The notes beneath the pieces are model-generated. The model had not been told where the DNA came from and ran no database searches. It saw only the letters and a list, made by a program, of their open reading frames with translations. The position numbers and the translations under genes are program-made. Positions 1-9,026 of a stretch of DNA of 64,000 nucleotides are shown piece by piece; position 1 is the first letter of the stretch, and each line of letters starts with the position of its first letter. The stretch is taken from contig NZ_CP107785.1 in the NCBI RefSeq assembly GCF_036345915.1, positions 8,804,001 through 8,868,000 of the forward strand. The letters are read 5' to 3'. The DNA comes from Nocardia sp. NBC_00565. GTDB taxonomy: Bacteria > Actinomycetota > Actinomycetes > Mycobacteriales > Mycobacteriaceae.

Positions 1-1
1 C

Positions 2-3000
2 GCCCGGCGCCTCGTCGACTACGGCCGCGAAATCGCGGCCGCCGCGCGGGAAACCGCGACCACACTCGCTCAGGTCTGCGAGCCGCTGCGACAACTCGGG
101 ATACCCGATCCCGAACGCCTGACGCCCACGCAGATGACCGACGCCGCCCTGCAGGAGCGGTACCGCCGGTTCGCGGTGGCCGATGCCGCCGTGAACCGCA
201 ATCCGACCACGCCGCAGGAGATGATCGAGTACTTCGACGAACGCGACCGAGCCCAGCAGCAGGTGACCGAGGCGGGGACCCTGTCGGCCGAACTCGGCCG
301 GCGGATGCCCGATTACGAACAAGCGCTCGACAACGAAGCGCGGGTCCGGCAGGAGGCCGCGACCGCCGCGGCACATGATGTGCTCGATGTCTTCGGTGGG
401 GACCGGCACGGGGATGCCGTCGCGGTGGTCTACGGCAATCCGACCCGGGTAGTCGTGGCCTCGCCGTCCGTCGCGCCGGACCACATCGTCGGCGCCGATC
501 TGCGCAGCCGGTGGGCCGCGCAGGGCATCGACGTCCAGTTCCAGCACGTCGCCGTCGACGAGTCCGGCCGCGCCTGGGTGACCGATCTGACTGCACCGGA
601 AGCCCCAGCAGCGCAGCAGCATTCGTCGAATCCGGCATCGACGGTGAACAATTGCGTGCCCGAATCGCTGGGACAGGTCAACGCGGACCAGCGGACCACC
701 GTGGTGGGTGTGCCCGATCCGCAGCCGGGCAACCTCAGCGGCCGATCGATCGATGAGATCCGCCCGCATCTGAACGGTGCGGAACTAGCGGGATTCCACT
801 TCGACGCGGCGGCCACCGGACACGGACGCATCGCCGAAGGCCTGATCCATGCCCCGGCCGCCGGCCCCGGCTCGACGGCCTGGATCGTGGAACGACGCGC
901 GACCGTCGACGCACACGGCGTCGGCGCGCACGCGTACACCCTGACCTACGTCCGCGACAACGGCAACGGCACTTGGACTTTCACACTCGACGGTGTCGAG
1001 ACCACCTATCACGGGCTCGACGGACAAGGGCGGGAATGGTTCACCGGCCCCGACGGCCGCCGAGTGTCGCTACCGGAGCTGACCGGCGGTTCACGCGCGG
1101 AAGCGGTCGAAACGTGGGCCGCGGTATGGCGTGACGGTCAGCTCGTCGAGAATGTCGGCGACCGCACCGCGACACCCCCGCAGGGCCGACTGCGCGTCGG
1201 TCAGACGCCGAGTGCGGAATCCGGCCGCACCCCGGATCGACCAACGGCACACGATCCCCCCGACGCACCGGGACGGCGCTCGGAACTGGTCCTCCGCGCC
1301 GCGGGCGAGACCGTCCCCGATGCCGCCGAACGAGCGGAAGCCACTGCCGGATCATGGGATTGGCTGGGCGAGCAGCTCCCAGACTGGCCCGCCGACAAGA
1401 TCGACGACGCGGGCCTGGAACTGGCCGACCTGGTCGAGCGGGAGTTGGCGCACCCGTACGGCGAAGTTCGCATTGTGCTGGAACAGGCCGGTATCCCGGG
1501 TGATCGCGTACTGCACGCGACGGTCGGTGACGCGGGCTTCACGCTGACCGAATCGAACCGCATGCCGGACTGGCTCGCCGCTGCGATCGAGCCGATACGC
1601 CATGTGCGCGTGCATGTTCCCGGCGAGCTGGCCATCGCCGTCGAGTCGCGCAAGATTCCGCAACTCGCCAGGGCACTCGCCGCCTTCGACCACCTGAGTT
1701 CGCCGCCCGAGGTGGCGCAGGACAATATCGACCACGGCCTGCGCCACCGCGCCCGGATCAACCGCGGGCGATTGCACAGCTTCCACACCGATATCGAGGG
1801 TGAATTCATCGAATGCCGGTTCGGCGACGAAAGGGTCGAACTCACCGTCTACCCGCTGTGGGATCAGGATTTCCGAACCGGTTGGCGCGAGTTGGCGCGA
1901 CTCGAACAGCACGACAGGACCGTGCCGATCGACGAACTCGCCACTGTCATCGTCACCGACTTGCACGAACGGCACGCCAATTGGGTTGAGGCGCAACCGG
2001 ATACCCTCGGCAACGAAGTATCGGCGCAGTGGCCGGGTGCCGCCCAGACCGCCGCGAGCACCGAGTTGACCGACGCCTTGACCCGAACGGCGTCGCCGGA
2101 TCCGACGGTGGAACGTGTCGTGCTCGGGGAACCCGGCGAACGCCGCGAGCGGGTCGAGGTGACCGATCGGAGCCGGGATCTGCCGGTGCGGGATGAGCCG
2201 GGTACCCCGACCGAATCGGGCCGGGCCACCGAGTTGCTCGACGAGAAGGCCGGGACGTGGGGCTTCCGGCTGCACAGCGACGGGACGCGGACACGGTGGT
2301 TCGAACTCTTCGAGTCCGACGGATCGCAACCCCGATCGCGGCCCGATCCGCTGGTCGACCTGAATCTCCCACAGGGTGCCGTCGAACAGCGAGTGTCCGA
2401 GGCGCGCAGTGCGGTCGTCGATGTGCTGACCGCCGCCGATTGGCCGGAGGAGATGCGTGCGGACGTGCGGCTCGTGGTGTCGGAGTTGGTCACCAATGTG
2501 GCCAGGTATGCGCCGGAAGGCGGCGCGCGCGTACGTGTTTGGCTCGATGACGGGCGGCTGCGGGTGGCGGTCGACGATACGAGCCGCGGGCTGCCGAAGC
2601 GACAGGCGGAGAGCGAGTTCGACACCTTCGACGTCGACGCCCTGGAGATCGATCTGGATGCGTGGGAATCGGGCGCGCTGGAGATGGGCACGCACGGCCG
2701 CGGCCTCGGCCTGTTGGCGGAGGCGGCCGAGGTGTGGGGTGTCGACCTGCACCGGGACGGGAAGAGCGTCTGGTTCGAGGTCGAGAAGCCATCCGACGGC
2801 ACGCCCACCGCAGCGGTCGAGGTCGCCGAGCCGGAAACCGTTGCGGAAATACCGGACCCGAACCTCTTCGATGGATCCCAAGGCGACACTGACGGTCGAA
2901 AAGTTCCCGCGCAGCGCGGACCGACACCGGAGTCACCGGACACCGCACCGGACCCGAATCGTGGCGAAACGCGAGCCGAGCGACCGGATGGCAGGGTTCC

Positions 3001-3838
3001 GGAACAATTCACCCGAGGTGACACGGAGATCGCCGAGCCCGGCGTCCGTAGCGACGCCGAACTCATCGCGGCCGTGCGCGCCGGCGAAACTGCTGCGTAC
3101 GGTGAGCTTTTCGAGCGCCACGCGGATGCCGCGCGAAACCAGGCGCGCCGTCTGGTCCGTTCCCGGGATGACGCCGACGACGTGGTATCCGAATCCTTCA
3201 CCAGCGTGCTGGACGTGATACGCAAGGGCGGCGGCCCCGATGAGTCGTTCCGCGCCTATCTGCTGACCACGGTGCGCAACATGGTGTACAGCGGTCCGAC
3301 CCACGCCGACCGCCGTCTGGTGTTCACCGACGATATGACCCACATCGATCCGGGCGTGCCCTTCGTCGACACCGCGGTGGAACACCTGGAGGAGTCGATG
3401 GCGGCCCAGGCCTTCGACACCCTGTCCGAGCGTTGGCGAGACGCCCTGTGGCAGACCGAAATCGAGGGCCGGAAGGGGGTCGAGGTGGCGCCGTCGTTCG
3501 GTCTGTCACCGAATGGCTTCAACCAGCTGTCGGCTCGCGCTCGCGAGGCGCTGCGGCAGGCATATCTGCAGATGCACGTGCGGGCGGCCACCAGCGAACC
3601 CTGTCGGCCGACGGTCGAGCGGCTCGGCGCCTGGGCGCGTAGTGGTCTCGGCAAACGGGCCGACGCACAGGTCGAAACCCATCTCGACGATTGCGCGGCA
3701 TGTCGCGATATCGCCACACAGGTTGTCGAAGCGAATCGCATGCTCGGCGGCCGCGGCCGGAGCGTACCGACCGGACCGGCCGGAGACGGTTCGACCGACC
3801 ATCGAATCCCTGCGCAACCGGAGGATGATTCACGATGA
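2..3838 (+). CDS. Papain-fold toxin-like / anti-sigma ATPase / ECF sigma / zinc-finger fusion (5' partial)
   Basis: The reading frame is open to the left edge, so the start lies outside; residues below are counted from an internal ATG at 134. An N-terminal helical part is followed by a papain-fold deamidase/peptidase-like region with a plausible triad: Cys174 (NNCVPES), His266 (GAHAYTL) and Asp286 (TFTLDG). A segment of unknown function follows (about 420-630). Residues about 743-886 look like an RsbW-type HATPase: SELVTNVARYAP N-box and GTHGRGLGLLAEAA G-box. Residues about 974-1050 match sigma-70 region 2 (AELIAAVRAGETAAYGELF) and about 1085-1145 a region-4-like helix-turn-helix. The C-terminus (about 1155-1200) has a HLDDCAAC zinc-finger anti-sigma motif. 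The domain assignments are by eye. What the fusion does is unknown; its position at the head of an ESX locus suggests a secreted effector or a self-contained regulator. Confidence 0.72.
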   Translation, partial: ARRLVDYGREIAAAARETATTLAQVCEPLRQLGIPDPERLTPTQMTDAALQERYRRFAVADAAVNRNPTTPQEMIEYFDERDRAQQQVTEAGTLSAELGRRMPDYEQALDNEARVRQEAATAAAHDVLDVFGGDRHGDAVAVVYGNPTRVVVASPSVAPDHIVGADLRSRWAAQGIDVQFQHVAVDESGRAWVTDLTAPEAPAAQQHSSNPASTVNNCVPESLGQVNADQRTTVVGVPDPQPGNLSGRSIDEIRPHLNGAELAGFHFDAAATGHGRIAEGLIHAPAAGPGSTAWIVERRATVDAHGVGAHAYTLTYVRDNGNGTWTFTLDGVETTYHGLDGQGREWFTGPDGRRVSLPELTGGSRAEAVETWAAVWRDGQLVENVGDRTATPPQGRLRVGQTPSAESGRTPDRPTAHDPPDAPGRRSELVLRAAGETVPDAAERAEATAGSWDWLGEQLPDWPADKIDDAGLELADLVERELAHPYGEVRIVLEQAGIPGDRVLHATVGDAGFTLTESNRMPDWLAAAIEPIRHVRVHVPGELAIAVESRKIPQLARALAAFDHLSSPPEVAQDNIDHGLRHRARINRGRLHSFHTDIEGEFIECRFGDERVELTVYPLWDQDFRTGWRELARLEQHDRTVPIDELATVIVTDLHERHANWVEAQPDTLGNEVSAQWPGAAQTAASTELTDALTRTASPDPTVERVVLGEPGERRERVEVTDRSRDLPVRDEPGTPTESGRATELLDEKAGTWGFRLHSDGTRTRWFELFESDGSQPRSRPDPLVDLNLPQGAVEQRVSEARSAVVDVLTAADWPEEMRADVRLVVSELVTNVARYAPEGGARVRVWLDDGRLRVAVDDTSRGLPKRQAESEFDTFDVDALEIDLDAWESGALEMGTHGRGLGLLAEAAEVWGVDLHRDGKSVWFEVEKPSDGTPTAAVEVAEPETVAEIPDPNLFDGSQGDTDGRKVPAQRGPTPESPDTAPDPNRGETRAERPDGRVPEQFTRGDTEIAEPGVRSDAELIAAVRAGETAAYGELFERHADAARNQARRLVRSRDDADDVVSESFTSVLDVIRKGGGPDESFRAYLLTTVRNMVYSGPTHADRRLVFTDDMTHIDPGVPFVDTAVEHLEESMAAQAFDTLSERWRDALWQTEIEGRKGVEVAPSFGLSPNGFNQLSARAREALRQAYLQMHVRAATSEPCRPTVERLGAWARSGLGKRADAQVETHLDDCAACRDIATQVVEANRMLGGRGRSVPTGPAGDGSTDHRIPAQPEDDSR

Positions 3839-3958
3839 GGACACTGAGCGTTCACGCACGTCATGGGATGATCGGAAGCGTGTGTGCGGGTGCGGGGCGA
3901 CGCGATCCGGGTGAGTACCGCGCGTCGAAGCAGGGCCGAGCAGGACAGGAGTTGACCG

Positions 3959-5806
3959 ATGGCCGGCGAAGCTAGCAATCCGTGGTCGGGCCTGAAGAAT
4001 CAGGCGAAGAGCGGCGTGTTCAAGATCGATCCCAAGGTGGCCCCGGACGCGGCGCAATTTGTCGCCGACGCGATGAGCGTGTTCGATATCGCCGCCGGGG
4101 ATACGAAAGGGCCCTACCAGGCCGGTGACACCCAAGGCTTGAACCAGTACAAGGACATGCAGACCGTCGACCATTTCGGCAATCTCGGCTCCGGCAAGAT
4201 CATCTCGCACGCCTTCTCCGAAGCCGCGACCGAACTGCTCACCAAGAAACTGCCCGCGTACAAGAAATCGCTGCAGGATCTCGGCGAGGCCTTCGTCATC
4301 GCCGGACATATGGTGACCAAGGCCGAACAGACCTCGGAATCGGTCTTCAACGAGCTCAAAAGTAAGACCGCGCCCAAATACCACGACGCCGCCGACCAGA
4401 TCATGATGCGCAAGGCGCCGAACGGGGCGGGCGGGCGCTATACCTGGGTCGATGTCGATCCCGAGATGCCAACGACCGACGGCAAACAATTCGACGGCAA
4501 AGCGCTCGAACAAAAAGGTCCGGCAACCCGAGTCGTCGATCCCCAACTGGAGCCCGCCGAGTCGCTGACCTACTACAAGGCGACCGCGATGTATTGGTCG
4601 CTGGTGGACAAGCCCAATGGACTGCTGTCGATGGGCGGCGACTGGACCAGAATGGCGGCCCGCCTGGAGATGGGTTTCGCCGACCTGGGCAGCAATATCG
4701 ATCTGCTCGTCAAGGATCGGTGGCAGGGTGACGGTTCCAAGGCGGCGAAGAGTGCCGTGGACAAGTACGTCACTGCGAGTAGGCAATTGACGGGCGATAT
4801 GCGCCAGATCGGAACGCTGCTCGTGGACGGGGCGACGTGGACGATCAATTTCCGCCAGACCCTGCCGCAGCCGGACGCCAAAACCGGTAAGTACGAGGCC
4901 ATTACGCCCGAGCAGGAAAACGCGGCGACCAAAGCGGCACAGGCCGGATTCCGGGCCTGGTACCGACGGGGCATCCAGGCCAGCACCGTGCTGCCCGTGC
5001 TCCCGCCGCCCACCGGCATCCCGGGGATGGACCAGCGGACCACCGGCGGCGGCACCCCCGGCGGCGGCACCCCCGGTGGCGGCACCGGCGGGAGCACGGC
5101 GGCGAATAACGCGGCCGCTCAGCAGCGGGCTGCCCAGACGGCGGCCGAGCAGCGCAAGGCGATCGAGCAGGCGCAGGAGCAGGCAAAACAGCAGCAGGCA
5201 GAGCTCGAGAAGCAGCGACAGCAGGCCCAGCAGGAAGCCGCACAGCAACAAGCCCAGCAGGCGCAGGAAGCCGCACAGCAGCAAGCCCAGCAAGCCGCGC
5301 AACAGGCGGCCGCCCAGGCGCAGGATGCCTTGAAGCAGGGCCTCGACGGCGCGAAGTCGGCGGCCGAACAGGCCGCCCAGCAGGCATCAGCCGCGGCGGC
5401 CAAGGATATGCAGTCCGCGGGCCTTGCCGGACTGCCCTCCGCGCTGTCGGCGTTGGGCAAGGATGCGCTCAAGGCGGGTGGCAGCGCGGGTGCGGGCAAG
5501 GGCGGTGGTGGCGCGGGTGCGGGCGGCAGCGGTGCCGGCGCGGGCCTTTCGCCGAATAGCCTGAGCTCCAAGCTGTTCCCGCGCGCGGGGCTCGGTGACG
5601 CGGCCGCGGCCGCGACCGCCGCACGCGCGGGCCTGGCGACGGCAGGTCAGCCGGGCACGCCCGGCGGCATGGGGCCCGCGGGCCACGGTGCCGGCCAGGG
5701 GCAGAACAAGGAACACAAGCGGGCCGGGTATCTGGATTCGGTCGAGCACATCGAGGAGGCGCTCGGCGATGCCCCCGTCGTCGTCAAACCTGTTGTGGAG
5801 CAATGA
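3959..5806 (+). CDS. Large WXG-type T7SS substrate-like protein with coiled-coil, Gly/Ala-rich C-terminus
   Basis: 615 aa; ATG 3959 is preceded by an AGGAG-like site. The N-terminal half is helical with two WxG motifs: W9-S-G near the start and W255-Q-G257 in DRWQGDGSKAAKSAV, whose surroundings look like a WXG100 helical hairpin. Residues about 355-375 are a Gly/Thr/Pro linker with repeated GGGTPGGG. Residues about 380-490 are Gln/Ala/Glu-rich and should form a long coiled coil; the last about 120 residues are Gly/Ala-rich. There is no signal peptide. The stop overlaps the start of an EspG-family gene (ATGA), so the two are translationally coupled and the EspG is its likely chaperone. EspB/EspE-like secreted proteins are the nearest functional analogy, but I cannot assign a named family. 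Confidence 0.75.
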   Translation: MAGEASNPWSGLKNQAKSGVFKIDPKVAPDAAQFVADAMSVFDIAAGDTKGPYQAGDTQGLNQYKDMQTVDHFGNLGSGKIISHAFSEAATELLTKKLPAYKKSLQDLGEAFVIAGHMVTKAEQTSESVFNELKSKTAPKYHDAADQIMMRKAPNGAGGRYTWVDVDPEMPTTDGKQFDGKALEQKGPATRVVDPQLEPAESLTYYKATAMYWSLVDKPNGLLSMGGDWTRMAARLEMGFADLGSNIDLLVKDRWQGDGSKAAKSAVDKYVTASRQLTGDMRQIGTLLVDGATWTINFRQTLPQPDAKTGKYEAITPEQENAATKAAQAGFRAWYRRGIQASTVLPVLPPPTGIPGMDQRTTGGGTPGGGTPGGGTGGSTAANNAAAQQRAAQTAAEQRKAIEQAQEQAKQQQAELEKQRQQAQQEAAQQQAQQAQEAAQQQAQQAAQQAAAQAQDALKQGLDGAKSAAEQAAQQASAAAAKDMQSAGLAGLPSALSALGKDALKAGGSAGAGKGGGGAGAGGSGAGAGLSPNSLSSKLFPRAGLGDAAAAATAARAGLATAGQPGTPGGMGPAGHGAGQGQNKEHKRAGYLDSVEHIEEALGDAPVVVKPVVEQ

Positions 5807-6588
5807 ATCGGACCTGGAAGTTCACCGACCTCGAGTTCTACGCGCAGTGGTTCGCGGAGATCGGTGAAGCGCTGCCGTGGCCGTTCTTCTTCACCACCGA
5901 CGTGCCGACGGAGGAGCAGTTCGAGGCACTGAGGTTCGAGGCGTTGGAGCGGCTGCGGCGCACACTGCACGGGTCGTTCGACGATGCCATGGCCGCGATC
6001 GTGAACCCCGACGTCTTGATCGCGGTCAACGGCTGGGACGGGTGCGAGCCGCGTAAACCGGAGACTCTGCTGCGGGTGCTCGCCGTCCGGCGCGCGACCC
6101 GTGGCTATGTGGTAGCCCAGCTGCCGGGCAAAACCTATTGGCATGCAGGAGGTTTCACTGTCGTCGAATGCGATGCCGTCGCATTGGGCGATGCCGTGGT
6201 CGCGCTGCTGCCCGAGACCGAGCCGGGTAAGCAGGCCGATATCGTGCTGGCCACCGCGGACCGCGACGACGAACGGGACTATTCGTTCGGCAAGTCGGCG
6301 GTGCACGACTCCTTCGACGATTCGGTCGCCGAGCGGGCCGAACGTTTCCTCGAAGCGCCGACGCCGAGCATCGGAACCATCGATATCGTCCAGGGCCGTT
6401 CGCTATTCGGCCCGCGCGGGGTCACTCGGCATCGGCTGGAATGGCGGGATCTGGCCGAAGACGGCCGCTACGTGATCGATGACCAGAACCCGCCGCTGGC
6501 CGTGGCCGCCGACAAGAAGCGCCTGACCACGATGGTCAACACCAGGATCGCCGCCATCGTGCGCGCGATCAAGGACGAGCGAGTCTGA
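5803..6588 (+). CDS. ESX secretion-associated protein, EspG family (copy 1)
   Basis: 261 aa; the start overlaps the preceding stop (ATGA). EspG proteins are cytosolic chaperones that bind the tip of PPE-type substrates and keep them soluble for EccC. The C-terminal half carries the strand pattern typical of actinobacterial EspG-like proteins: GTIDIVQGRSLFGPRGVTRH followed by LEWRDLAEDGRYVI. The N-terminal half (FTDLEFYAQWFAEIG) is less typical, and the protein is clearly different from the second EspG of this locus. Coupling to the large WXG-type gene, not to a PPE gene, suggests it serves that substrate. The partner assignment is inference. Confidence 0.72.
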   Translation: MNRTWKFTDLEFYAQWFAEIGEALPWPFFFTTDVPTEEQFEALRFEALERLRRTLHGSFDDAMAAIVNPDVLIAVNGWDGCEPRKPETLLRVLAVRRATRGYVVAQLPGKTYWHAGGFTVVECDAVALGDAVVALLPETEPGKQADIVLATADRDDERDYSFGKSAVHDSFDDSVAERAERFLEAPTPSIGTIDIVQGRSLFGPRGVTRHRLEWRDLAEDGRYVIDDQNPPLAVAADKKRLTTMVNTRIAAIVRAIKDERV

Positions 6589-6600
6589 AAGGTGGCAGCG

Positions 6601-6942
6601 ATGGACGATACGCGACCGGGCCTGCGGGAGTGGGCCGCGACCTCGCGTAGCGGCGCGATCTCGGTGCGGACCACGGAACAGGGCCTACCGCTGGGGATTT
6701 CGATCGAGGCCGCCGAATTGCGGCGGGATCCGCAGGGTTTGGCGGCCGAGGTGTTGCGGCTGTGCAAGCAGGCGGCCAATCGGGCCGGGATGGCGCGCAG
6801 AGCCGAACTGGCGGCGGCGGGGGTGCCCGCCGACATGCTGGCGCTGACCGGGCTGCCGACCGCGGAAGATGTAGCGAGCCAAGAGTTTGTCGAGGAGCAG
6901 GAGTACGAGACCGAGCCGGATAGCTGGCTGCGCGAGGTGTAG
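6601..6942 (+). CDS. YbaB/EbfC-like ESX-locus protein
   Basis: 113 aa. ATG 6601 is preferred over GTG 6592 because AAAGGTGG lies at ribosome-binding distance from it. It has a short beta-rich start (GAISVRTTEQGLPLGISIE), then a helical stretch (LAAEVLRLCKQAANRAGMARR) and an acidic tail. This resembles the YbaB/EbfC nucleoid-associated fold seen in small proteins of actinobacterial ESX loci, but no catalytic or DNA-contact residue can be named. It lies 12 bp after espG and 25 bp before another YbaB-like gene, so all are probably one transcript. The YbaB relation is moderate; the role is unknown. Confidence 0.65.
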   Translation: MDDTRPGLREWAATSRSGAISVRTTEQGLPLGISIEAAELRRDPQGLAAEVLRLCKQAANRAGMARRAELAAAGVPADMLALTGLPTAEDVASQEFVEEQEYETEPDSWLREV

Positions 6943-6967
6943 TCGGCCGCACGAGAGGAGCTGAATC

Positions 6968-7267
6968 ATGTACGAGACCATGGATGAATTGATGGCCAGC
7001 GTGCAGCGGCGGCTGTATCGAATTCGGGATCTGACCGACGATATGGCGGGGGTACGTGGCCGGGAGACGGCACCGGACGGCTCCATCACCGTCGAGGTCG
7101 ACGGCAACGGTACGTTGCTGGATCTGCAATTCTCCCAGGCCGTTTCGACGATGACGCCGGCCGAATTCGAGTCGACGCTGGTGGCGACGGCGGCCGCGGC
7201 GGCGCGGCGGGCATTCGACCGGCGTAGCGAACTGGTCACCGCGTTCAACGAGGAAGTCGCCGAGTAG
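6968..7267 (+). CDS. YbaB/EbfC family DNA-binding protein
   Basis: 99 aa, ATG 6968 with GAGAGGAG upstream. It has the YbaB plan: an N-terminal helix (TMDELMASVQRRLYRIRDL), then central strands with the family signature pattern PDGSITVEVDGNGTLLDLQF, then a C-terminal helix (AEFESTLVATAAAAARRAF). YbaB/EbfC proteins dimerise as tweezers and bind DNA without strong specificity. Such copies inside ESX operons may act in local gene regulation or as accessory factors. It is the last gene of the first block; an AT-richer gap of about 130 bp follows before the EspC-like gene. Confidence 0.78.
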   Translation: MYETMDELMASVQRRLYRIRDLTDDMAGVRGRETAPDGSITVEVDGNGTLLDLQFSQAVSTMTPAEFESTLVATAAAAARRAFDRRSELVTAFNEEVAE

Positions 7268-7400
7268 ACACCCGACGTTCATTCCGTCCCCGTAGTACTT
7301 GTCAAGAACCTTAAGTTTGTGCAAATTTGCTTCCGGGCGTTGCAACACAATTGATAGGTTCTATGTGTCGGTCAATTGCATTACTGGATCGGGGAATACG

Positions 7401-7706
7401 ATGAGTGAAGTCGTAGCAACGCCTGATGCGATTCGCGCGTACGGGGACGCGGCGGTGGCGATGGCGACCGGGGTGGCCTCAGCGGGTGCGTTCGACCAGG
7501 TGGCGACGGTCGCGGCGGCCGCGCCGGTATTCGGCTTGATCGGCCAGGACTTTCTGATGGCCTTCGCCTACGCACAATCCAATCACGTGAGTTCGGTGTT
7601 CGAACTCGCCGGTGTGCACGCGGGTACCGCGTTGACCGCGCATGAGGGCGCCGCCGCCTATGAGGCGGCCGAGGCGGCATCGGGCACCGAATTCGGCGCT
7701 GTGTAG
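7401..7706 (+). CDS. EspC-like type VII secretion target
   Basis: 101 aa. ATG 7401 is chosen over a TTG at 7299 because family homology begins at MSEVVATPDAIRAYGDAA. It resembles the EspC/EspF (DUF2580-type) small helical T7SS targets. Near the C-terminus YEAAE fits the YxxxD/E export signal. The upstream gap (7268-7400) is AT-rich for this genome, with TTGCAA followed by an AT-rich stretch, and probably holds a promoter, though no box pair is convincing. The stop is 2 bp before the next gene, mirroring the espC/espA and espF/espE pairing of mycobacteria. Confidence 0.75.
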   Translation: MSEVVATPDAIRAYGDAAVAMATGVASAGAFDQVATVAAAAPVFGLIGQDFLMAFAYAQSNHVSSVFELAGVHAGTALTAHEGAAAYEAAEAASGTEFGAV

Positions 7707-7708
7707 CA

Positions 7709-8995
7709 ATGAATGCGCCGCTGGACCCGTCGATCGTAGATCTACTGCGCGGCAGTGCCCTTGCGCCGCTGGTCGATCGCCCGGTCAACGACATTCTGCG
7801 GGACATGGGCCTCGGGCCCCTGCCCAACCTTTCCGGGTTGTCACCGCTGCCCGAACTGCCGCCGCTGCCGGTGATCGATCTGGCCGCGCTGGCCCGCCCG
7901 CTCACGGATATGGCGAGCGGTTTCGGCACCGGAAACCTCGGCGCGACCGCGGGCGGCGGACCCGATCCGACCAAGGTGCTCGCCGATACCGCCCAGGCCG
8001 CGCAGACCGCGATCCAACTCGGTACCCAGGCGCTGCAGACGGTGATGTCGCTGTGGCAGGGCTTGGCCGCGATGCAGGCGGCGAACAAGGCCGGCCAGGC
8101 CGCGGACAACGGCGCGGAACTGGCCACCCAGAGCGCGCAGGAGAAGGCGACGCTGGCCGGCGGCGCGACCTCGGTGGCGACCGGCGGTGCGATGCTGGCG
8201 GCCGTCATCGCCAAGTACACGGCCACCGTGACCGCGGCGTCGCCGTGGTTGGTAACCGGTGCGGGACAAGCGTTTATCGCGGCAGCGACGGTGGAGGCGA
8301 TCACCGAGGGCGTCGCGGTGGTCACCAAGACCCGGATCGAAATGACCGGGCACTCGGCGAATATGACCGCGGCGGGCAAGAAGGTCAAGGTCACCAACGC
8401 GCCCACGGGCGTCGACTCGATGCAGCAGGTGATGCAGTTGCTCACCCCGCTGCTGACGATGGCGCAGACCGGCGCGCAGACGCTCACCCAGGTCGCCACC
8501 CAGAACGCCACGCTGGCGCAGAAATTGCAGGCCGACACCATCGCGAAGGAACAGCAGGAGCGCGCGGACAAGGAAGAGGCCGAGCGCACCGGATCCGGTG
8601 CGGCGGCGGGTGGTGGCGGTGGCGGCGGTGCTGGTGTCGGCGGCATCGGCGCCGCGCCGATATCGACACCGCTGAGCCCGTGGACCGGTCCGCGCACGGC
8701 CGGACTCAGCGGTATGCCCGGCTTCGGCGCATCCGGAACCGGTTCCACGGCAGTGGAACCCGCTGCCGTGCGCGGGACAACGGGCGCACCGGGCAGTCCG
8801 GGGATGATGCCCTACGGTGCGGCCGGCGCCGGTGCGCGCGGGGCCGGGGACGCGGGCGGTGATCTGCCGGGCTTCCTGGTCAATGCCGATCACGGCGAAG
8901 AGGTGGTCGGTCCGATCGAAGGGGTCTCGCTGCCGGTGGTCGGCGCGGCCGAACAGATCTCGGAGCCACCACCCGATAGGGAACTCACCCTCTGA
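7709..8995 (+). CDS. EspA/EspE-like large partner of the EspC-like protein
   Basis: 428 aa, starting 2 bp after the EspC-like stop. The N-terminus is Leu/Pro-rich (LPPLPVIDLAALARP). A helical core carries a W116-Q-G118 motif (LWQGLAAMQAANKAG) and a hydrophobic stretch (about residues 155-200, SPWLVTGAGQAFIAAATVEA) that could insert in a membrane or pack in a bundle. The C-terminal third is Gly-rich and low complexity. There is no signal peptide. Gene order and the WxG suggest an EspA/EspE-type substrate co-secreted with its small neighbour. This rests on context more than sequence identity. Confidence 0.65.
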   Translation: MNAPLDPSIVDLLRGSALAPLVDRPVNDILRDMGLGPLPNLSGLSPLPELPPLPVIDLAALARPLTDMASGFGTGNLGATAGGGPDPTKVLADTAQAAQTAIQLGTQALQTVMSLWQGLAAMQAANKAGQAADNGAELATQSAQEKATLAGGATSVATGGAMLAAVIAKYTATVTAASPWLVTGAGQAFIAAATVEAITEGVAVVTKTRIEMTGHSANMTAAGKKVKVTNAPTGVDSMQQVMQLLTPLLTMAQTGAQTLTQVATQNATLAQKLQADTIAKEQQERADKEEAERTGSGAAAGGGGGGGAGVGGIGAAPISTPLSPWTGPRTAGLSGMPGFGASGTGSTAVEPAAVRGTTGAPGSPGMMPYGAAGAGARGAGDAGGDLPGFLVNADHGEEVVGPIEGVSLPVVGAAEQISEPPPDRELTL

Positions 8996-9026
8996 CGGTT
9001 ACAGGGGTTCGACTCAGGAGGTTGCC

